Assembly: GCA_944368775.1 (NCBI GenBank)
Contig: CALVXB010000011.1
Coordinates: 18,667-82,666 of the forward strand
Source: an uncultured Clostridia bacterium
Lineage (GTDB): Bacteria > Bacillota > Clostridia > Christensenellales > Borkfalkiaceae
Direction of reading: 5' to 3'
DNA length: 64,000 nt
Below are positions 63,786-64,000 of this stretch, piece by piece. The number at the start of each line of letters is the position of its first letter. Position 1 is the first letter of the stretch. The position numbers were made by a program, and so were the translations under genes. The notes beneath the pieces were generated by a model. It searched no databases and was not told the DNA's origin. It saw only the letters and a list, made by a program, of their open reading frames with translations.

Positions 63786-64000
63786 AGAAGATTTTCTTGG
63801 ATCAAATCTTGCGGTGTTCTGAAGTGCAAAACTTTCTTGGGCCTGGCGTTGATCAACGCCAGGTTCTTTTTTAGTGTTGCGGGACTCTCCCTCGAAAGGT
63901 TTCTGCCTTTGGGATAAAACTCCCGCAAAAGCCCGTTCAGGTTCTCATTCGTCCCTTTCTGCCATGCGCAATACGGATCCGCAAAGTACATATCGCAGTG
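63770..64000 (-). CDS. IS30-family transposase, C-terminal part, runs off the window
   Basis: The visible 76 codons read DPYCAWQKGTNENLNGLLRE, FYPKGRNLS, then ALINARPKKVLHFRTPQDL. This is the typical C-terminal catalytic end (with the DDE glutamate in GTNENLNG) of IS30 transposases. The frame stays open to the window edge, so the N-terminus lies beyond 64000. The stop is TAG at 63770. The element is oriented toward the recombinase gene, and its end should lie just left of the stop. Confidence 0.9.
   Translation of the reverse strand, partial: HCDMYFADPYCAWQKGTNENLNGLLREFYPKGRNLSRESPATLKKNLALINARPKKVLHFRTPQDLIQENLLKCCN

Overview
The window reads as chromosomal DNA of a GC-rich, Gram-positive, spore-forming-lineage Firmicute, most likely a gut Clostridia member (Christensenellales-like is a guess). 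The reasons are the monoderm-type surface proteins (signal peptide plus C-terminal membrane anchor, lipoproteins), SpoIVA and YlmC sporulation proteins with sigma-E-like promoters, PlsY, a LytTR regulator, sigma-A promoters close to TTGACA-17-TATAAT, and AGGAGG ribosome sites. Most genes lie on the minus strand. No rRNA, tRNA or CRISPR array was recognised.

Layout, left to right. 0.2-4.4 kb: one large beta-helix/coiled-coil surface protein and a 19-bp tandem repeat. 4.4-9.3 kb: the str cluster rpsL-rpsG-fusA, with tuf behind its own promoter. 9.4-14.6 kb: a small HTH protein and a type IIA topoisomerase pair (parE-parC type). 14.7-29.4 kb: housekeeping and small genes: alpha/beta hydrolase, MurG homologue, YlmC, a heterodimeric ABC exporter, an AT-rich secreted protein gene, SpoIVA with a damaged ATPase, a TetR regulator with a divergent membrane protein, der-plsY and several small membrane proteins. 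29.4-30.0 kb is gene-free and holds a likely unclassified small RNA. 30.0-39.2 kb: an L-rhamnoside operon (GH78 rhamnosidase, rhaB, rhaA, rhaD, GPH-type transporter, lactaldehyde reductase). It imports rhamnosides, cleaves them inside the cell, and runs rhamnose to DHAP and lactaldehyde, then propanediol. 39.3-44.2 kb: a membrane-anchored GH3 glucosidase with a small membrane partner, divergent from a DeoR regulator.

45.5-62.4 kb is the most interesting part: a run of nine co-directional minus-strand genes. In order of transcription they encode a LytTR regulator with a degenerate receiver, a collagen-stalked GH3 enzyme, a CBM-like lipoprotein, a second GH3 enzyme, two SGNH-like surface proteins, a small membrane protein, an MBOAT acyltransferase and an acyl-activating ligase. 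The last five resemble a dlt/alginate-type surface O-acylation machine without a recognisable carrier protein.

Upstream of this run, at 62.36-62.57 kb, a 170-bp segment carrying a consensus promoter is flanked by two inverted 29-bp dyads with identical 7-bp spacers. A complete tyrosine recombinase gene lies next to it (62.6-63.5 kb). I read this as an invertible promoter (phase switch) that turns the surface glycosidase/acylation locus on and off; the assembled orientation is ON. A partial IS30-family transposase runs off the right edge.
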